Shown here: positions 61,649-64,000 of the stretch, piece by piece
Layout of the letters: the number at the start of each line of letters is the position of its first letter
Numbering within the stretch: the stretch's first letter is position 1
Source of the DNA: VAXT01 sp963774625
Lineage (GTDB): Bacteria; Actinomycetota; Thermoleophilia; Gaiellales; Gaiellaceae
DNA: 64,000 nucleotides
Direction: 5' to 3'
NCBI GenBank assembly: GCA_963774625.1
Contig: CAVZFQ010000018.1
Coordinates: 248,001 to 312,000 of the forward strand
The notes under the pieces: generated by a model
Databases searched by the model: none
What the model was told of the DNA's origin: nothing
Seen by the model: only the letters and a program-made list of their open reading frames with translations
Program-made: the position numbers and the translations under genes

Positions 61649-62716
61649 GTGTTTGCGCTGCTCCTGCCGGCCACAGCCCAGGCAGGGCCTGAGCGGACGC
61701 AGCAGGCCGCAGTCGTCGAATGGTCGGCGCCGACGCCCTCAGCCAACTCGGTGCTGGCTGTACCGGTCGACTCGCAGGTGACGATCCTCCTGGGAGCGCA
61801 GACGGCTGGAGGTAGCGCCGTTCGCGTCCAGATTCGGGCCAGCCAGATGCCCGGAGGCACGTTCACTGCCCAGGATGGGAACCCGGCCGGCGCGAAGTAC
61901 ACGTGGACTCCGGCGACCTCGAGGGTCGGCGACCACAAGGTGACGTTCACGGCTGTCGCTTCGGGCCTGCCCGTCGGGGCGGCCGAGCCGCGAACGATGA
62001 CCATCCGCGTCACCAAGGCCGGCATCGCGCCGCCGCCTCCGCCTCCGGGGCAGCCGCCGCAGAAGAGGATCTGGCCGAAGACGACCGTTCTCAGCGACTA
62101 CAAGGCGGAGAGCTACAAGTGGGCGTTCGTCACGCGCCGGACATCGGTTCGCCGCGGCCCCTCTCGGGGTGCGCGCGCGTTCAGCACGCTGAAGACGACG
62201 ACCCCGGAGTACTTCCCGAACCTCGTCCAGACCCTGCACCAGAGGAAGTTCCGCAACGGGCAGATCTGGGTCCAGGTTCGCCTCGCCGTCCTGCCGAACA
62301 GCTCGACCGGCTGGGTCCCGCGGAAGACACTCGGCCGGTACCGGACAGTGCGCACGCGGCTCTTCGTCTCGCGCAGCGGGACCCGGGCAACTCTCTACCG
62401 TCGCGGGCAGAAGATCTTCACGACCCGTGTCGGAGTCGGTCAGTCTCAATGGCCGACACCGCGCGGTGACTTCTATACCCGTGAGGTGCTGACCGGGTAC
62501 AGCATGCCGGTCTACGGGCCGATCGCGATCGGGATCAGCGCCCGCTCGCCGGTGCTCACCGACTGGCCCGGAGGGGGCTTCATCGGGATCCACGGGACGA
62601 ATCAGCCGGGGATCCTGCCCGGGCGCGTCTCGCACGGCTGCGTCCGCATGCGGAACGCGGCGATCATGCGCCTGAACCGGCTGATGCCCCTCGGCACGCC
62701 CGTTCAGGTCCGCTAG
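61649..62716 (+). CDS. L,D-transpeptidase (YkuD) with SH3-like region
   Basis: 355 residues from GTG at 61649: FALLLPATAQAG is a short signal peptide, whose front part may be lost to a frame break near 61620, where VALVVFALLLPATAQA reads in frame. An Ig-like domain (about 20-125), a proline linker, an SH3-like stretch (TRRTSVRRGPSRGARAF) and the catalytic domain follow, with HGTN and the nucleophile in SHGCVRMRN. It makes 3-3 peptidoglycan crosslinks. It ends convergently against the glutaredoxin gene; the stops TAG and CTA touch. Confidence 0.85.
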   Translation: MFALLLPATAQAGPERTQQAAVVEWSAPTPSANSVLAVPVDSQVTILLGAQTAGGSAVRVQIRASQMPGGTFTAQDGNPAGAKYTWTPATSRVGDHKVTFTAVASGLPVGAAEPRTMTIRVTKAGIAPPPPPPGQPPQKRIWPKTTVLSDYKAESYKWAFVTRRTSVRRGPSRGARAFSTLKTTTPEYFPNLVQTLHQRKFRNGQIWVQVRLAVLPNSSTGWVPRKTLGRYRTVRTRLFVSRSGTRATLYRRGQKIFTTRVGVGQSQWPTPRGDFYTREVLTGYSMPVYGPIAIGISARSPVLTDWPGGGFIGIHGTNQPGILPGRVSHGCVRMRNAAIMRLNRLMPLGTPVQVR

Positions 62717-62959
62717 CTAGGCGGCGAGCTTTCCCTCTTTGTCGAGCTGCCAGAGCTCGACGTAACCGCCGATCGGCCGGTCGTCGATCAGGATCTGCGG
62801 AACCGTCCAGCCGCCGGTGAGCTCGAACAGGCGCTGCCGGAAGTGCGGATCGTCGTCGAGGTTGATCTCCTCGTAGGCGAGGCCGCGCTGGTCGAGCAGC
62901 ACCTTCGCGCGGACGCAGTAGCCGCACCAGCGGGTCGTGTACATGGTGATCTTGGGCAT
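62717..62959 (-). CDS. Glutaredoxin / mycoredoxin-like protein
   Basis: 80 residues, thioredoxin fold. The active site CGYC is in YTTRWCGYCVRAKVLLDQRG; TVPQILIDDRPIGGYVELWQ supplies the cis-proline and binding loop. Reduces mixed disulfides, perhaps with mycothiol as in other actinobacteria. It diverges from recO with 44 bp between the starts. Confidence 0.88.
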   Translation of the reverse strand: MPKITMYTTRWCGYCVRAKVLLDQRGLAYEEINLDDDPHFRQRLFELTGGWTVPQILIDDRPIGGYVELWQLDKEGKLAA

Positions 62960-62991
62960 TCGGAGCGTCCGTTCCCGACGGGGCTGCTCTC

Positions 62992-62997
62992 TACACT
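62992..62997 (+). promoter_or_regulatory. -10 box of recO
   Basis: TACACT ending 6 nt before the GTG at 63004. Confidence 0.5.
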
Positions 62998-63003
62998 AGA
63001 GAC

Positions 63004-63735
63004 GTGGGGCGGACCTACCGGACCGAGGCTGTCGTGCTGCGCTCGATCCGGCTCGGCGAAGCCGATCGCGTGCTGCACGTCTACACGCTGGATCGTGGGC
63101 GCGTGGGCGCTGTCGCGAAGGGCGTCCGCCGGACGAAGTCGCGCTTCGGTGCCCGGCTGGAGCCGCTCAGCCACGTCGAGTTGATGCTCTATCAGGGCAG
63201 CGGGGAGCTGCAGACGGTGACGGGCGTCGAGCTGATTCGGCCGCACAGCGCGGTGCGTGAGGACTCGTACCGCCTCGGGGTCGGGCTGGTCGGGTCGGAG
63301 GCGATGCTCCGGCTCTTCGTCGAGCAGGAGGCGAACCCGCGCGCGTTCGAGGCGCTGACGCGGTTCCTGGACGCTCTGGACGAGTGGCCGGGGAACGGTG
63401 CGGAGCGGCCCGCGCTCGACGCGCTGGCGCTCTCCTTTCAGTTGAAGCTGCTCTGGCTCTCCGGCTACCTGCCGCACCTGACGAGCTGCGCGGAGTGCGG
63501 CGCGACGGATGCGCTGGCCGGCTACTCGCCGCGTGCGGGCGGGGCCGTGTGCGTGCGGTGCGCGGCGGGGGCGTTGCCGCTCTCCGGGGACGGGATCCGG
63601 GGCATCGAAGGGCTCCTCGGTGCGCCGCTGGCGGATGCGCAGATCGACAAGGGGCCGGCACGCGAGGCGCTCGGAGTCGTCACCGCGTCGTACGAGTACC
63701 ACGGCGGTTTCCGCCTGAAGACGCTGGCCAGCTAG
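63004..63735 (+). CDS. recO: DNA repair protein RecO
   Basis: 243 residues: OB-fold (YRTEAVVLRSIRLGEADRVL, KGVRRTKSRFGARLEP), a helical middle, a zinc site with CAECGA and CVRCAAG, and a helical end. Loads RecA with RecR onto SSB-covered DNA. GTG start with its own -10. The 64000-base window ends shortly after. Confidence 0.9.
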   Translation: MGRTYRTEAVVLRSIRLGEADRVLHVYTLDRGRVGAVAKGVRRTKSRFGARLEPLSHVELMLYQGSGELQTVTGVELIRPHSAVREDSYRLGVGLVGSEAMLRLFVEQEANPRAFEALTRFLDALDEWPGNGAERPALDALALSFQLKLLWLSGYLPHLTSCAECGATDALAGYSPRAGGAVCVRCAAGALPLSGDGIRGIEGLLGAPLADAQIDKGPAREALGVVTASYEYHGGFRLKTLAS

Positions 63736-63845
63736 CACGTGCGGCCGACCAGAGGGTGACTCGATTGCGAAGGTCGTCGGACTCGGCCCGCGGGCTCTGC
63801 GCGAGGACGCGGCCGACTCGCCGAGACTTGGCCGACGCACGCGGC

Positions 63846-64000
63846 CTACTGCGCAGCGCGTGCGCCGGATCCGCGTTCGGGCGTCGCCAACCGAAGGCCA
63901 ACGACCTCGGCACGACGCACCGCGTCGGCGGCGATGGCGGAGGAAGCGGGGGGCGCCGGTGGGGTGGGGAGGGGCGGCACAGGTGGAGGAGGTGGTGGCG
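63846..64000 (-). CDS. Possible C-terminus of a proline-rich protein, cut by window edge
   Basis: On the minus strand an open frame enters from the edge with a proline run (PPPPPPVPPLPTPPAPPASS), continues ADAVRRAEVVGLRLATPERG and stops at 63848-63846. Low-complexity sequence makes this uncertain. Nothing else is supported from 63736 to the end. Confidence 0.25.
   Translation of the reverse strand, partial: PPPPPPVPPLPTPPAPPASSAIAADAVRRAEVVGLRLATPERGSGARAAQ

Noticed and set aside
63930..64000. G-rich stretch at the window end as a repeat or G-quadruplex element
   Set aside because: It reads on the minus strand as a proline-rich protein tail, a simpler explanation; the window ends before it can be judged.

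Overview
The window is a stretch of chromosome from a high-GC actinobacterium. The class Thermoleophilia (Gaiellales/Solirubrobacterales-like) is my best guess. The clues are the SteA and MctB homologues between recN and pyrG, a DivIVA-like coiled coil, an RsbW/SigB pair, short secreted FecR-like proteins, and many promoters set so close to start codons that the mRNAs should be leaderless. This placement is an inference; there is no rRNA or full marker set here. No phage, IS transposase, CRISPR array or replication origin was seen.

Region by region. 1-17 kb is mostly single genes: an M14 carboxypeptidase cut by the window edge, a dienelactone-hydrolase-like protein, a cupin/TPR protein, a vanadium-haloperoxidase-like secreted protein, tRNA-Glu(CTC), an aquaporin, a CHASE2 adenylate cyclase, tRNA-Gln(CTG), a GNAT enzyme, a two-gene ABC exporter, a uracil-DNA glycosylase and a methyltransferase. 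17.2-17.9 kb is an AT-richer islet with one secreted protein. 18-23.6 kb is a histidine-degradation cluster (ftcD, hutH, small membrane gene, hutU, hutI), which takes histidine through urocanate and imidazolone propionate to formiminoglutamate and passes the formimino group to folate. 24-28 kb carries hisS and aspS. 28-31 kb holds a probable cell-envelope cluster (DivIVA-like protein, two paralogous membrane/proline-rich proteins, an RlpA-like protein) and a structured RNA candidate.

31-53 kb is a long housekeeping block: mnmA; an anti-sigma/sigma pair; alaS-ruvX-mltG; an Xaa-Pro peptidase, efp, accB and accC; nusB-(xseB?)-ispA; then tlyA-nadK-recN-steA-SRPBCC-mctB-GT/MraY fusion-pyrG. It combines the Bacillus order (efp-accB-accC-nusB-xseB-ispA-tlyA-recN) with the Mycobacterium order (tlyA-nadK-recN-steA-mctB-pyrG).

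53.2-60.5 kb holds DUF3866, an aldo/keto reductase, ald, deoB, deoA and mutM. All are recognisable but cut by many single-base indels, most likely consensus error in one local stretch; isolated indels also break an ABC gene, hutH and the RlpA-like gene. 60.5-64 kb recovers: a small protein, an ECF sigma factor and its probable anti-sigma partner, an L,D-transpeptidase, a glutaredoxin and recO.

The observations most worth following up are: a biotin carboxyl carrier fused to a carboxyltransferase-like domain that has lost its metal ligands; a glycosyltransferase-2/MraY-like fusion between mctB and pyrG; a 162-bp foldback downstream of the aquaporin whose mismatches become G-U pairs on the transcribed strand; a three-copy intergenic element with a compensated hairpin; an IscU/NifU-like extension on MnmA; and -10 boxes 6-8 nt before start codons, four of which contain the stop codon of the gene before.
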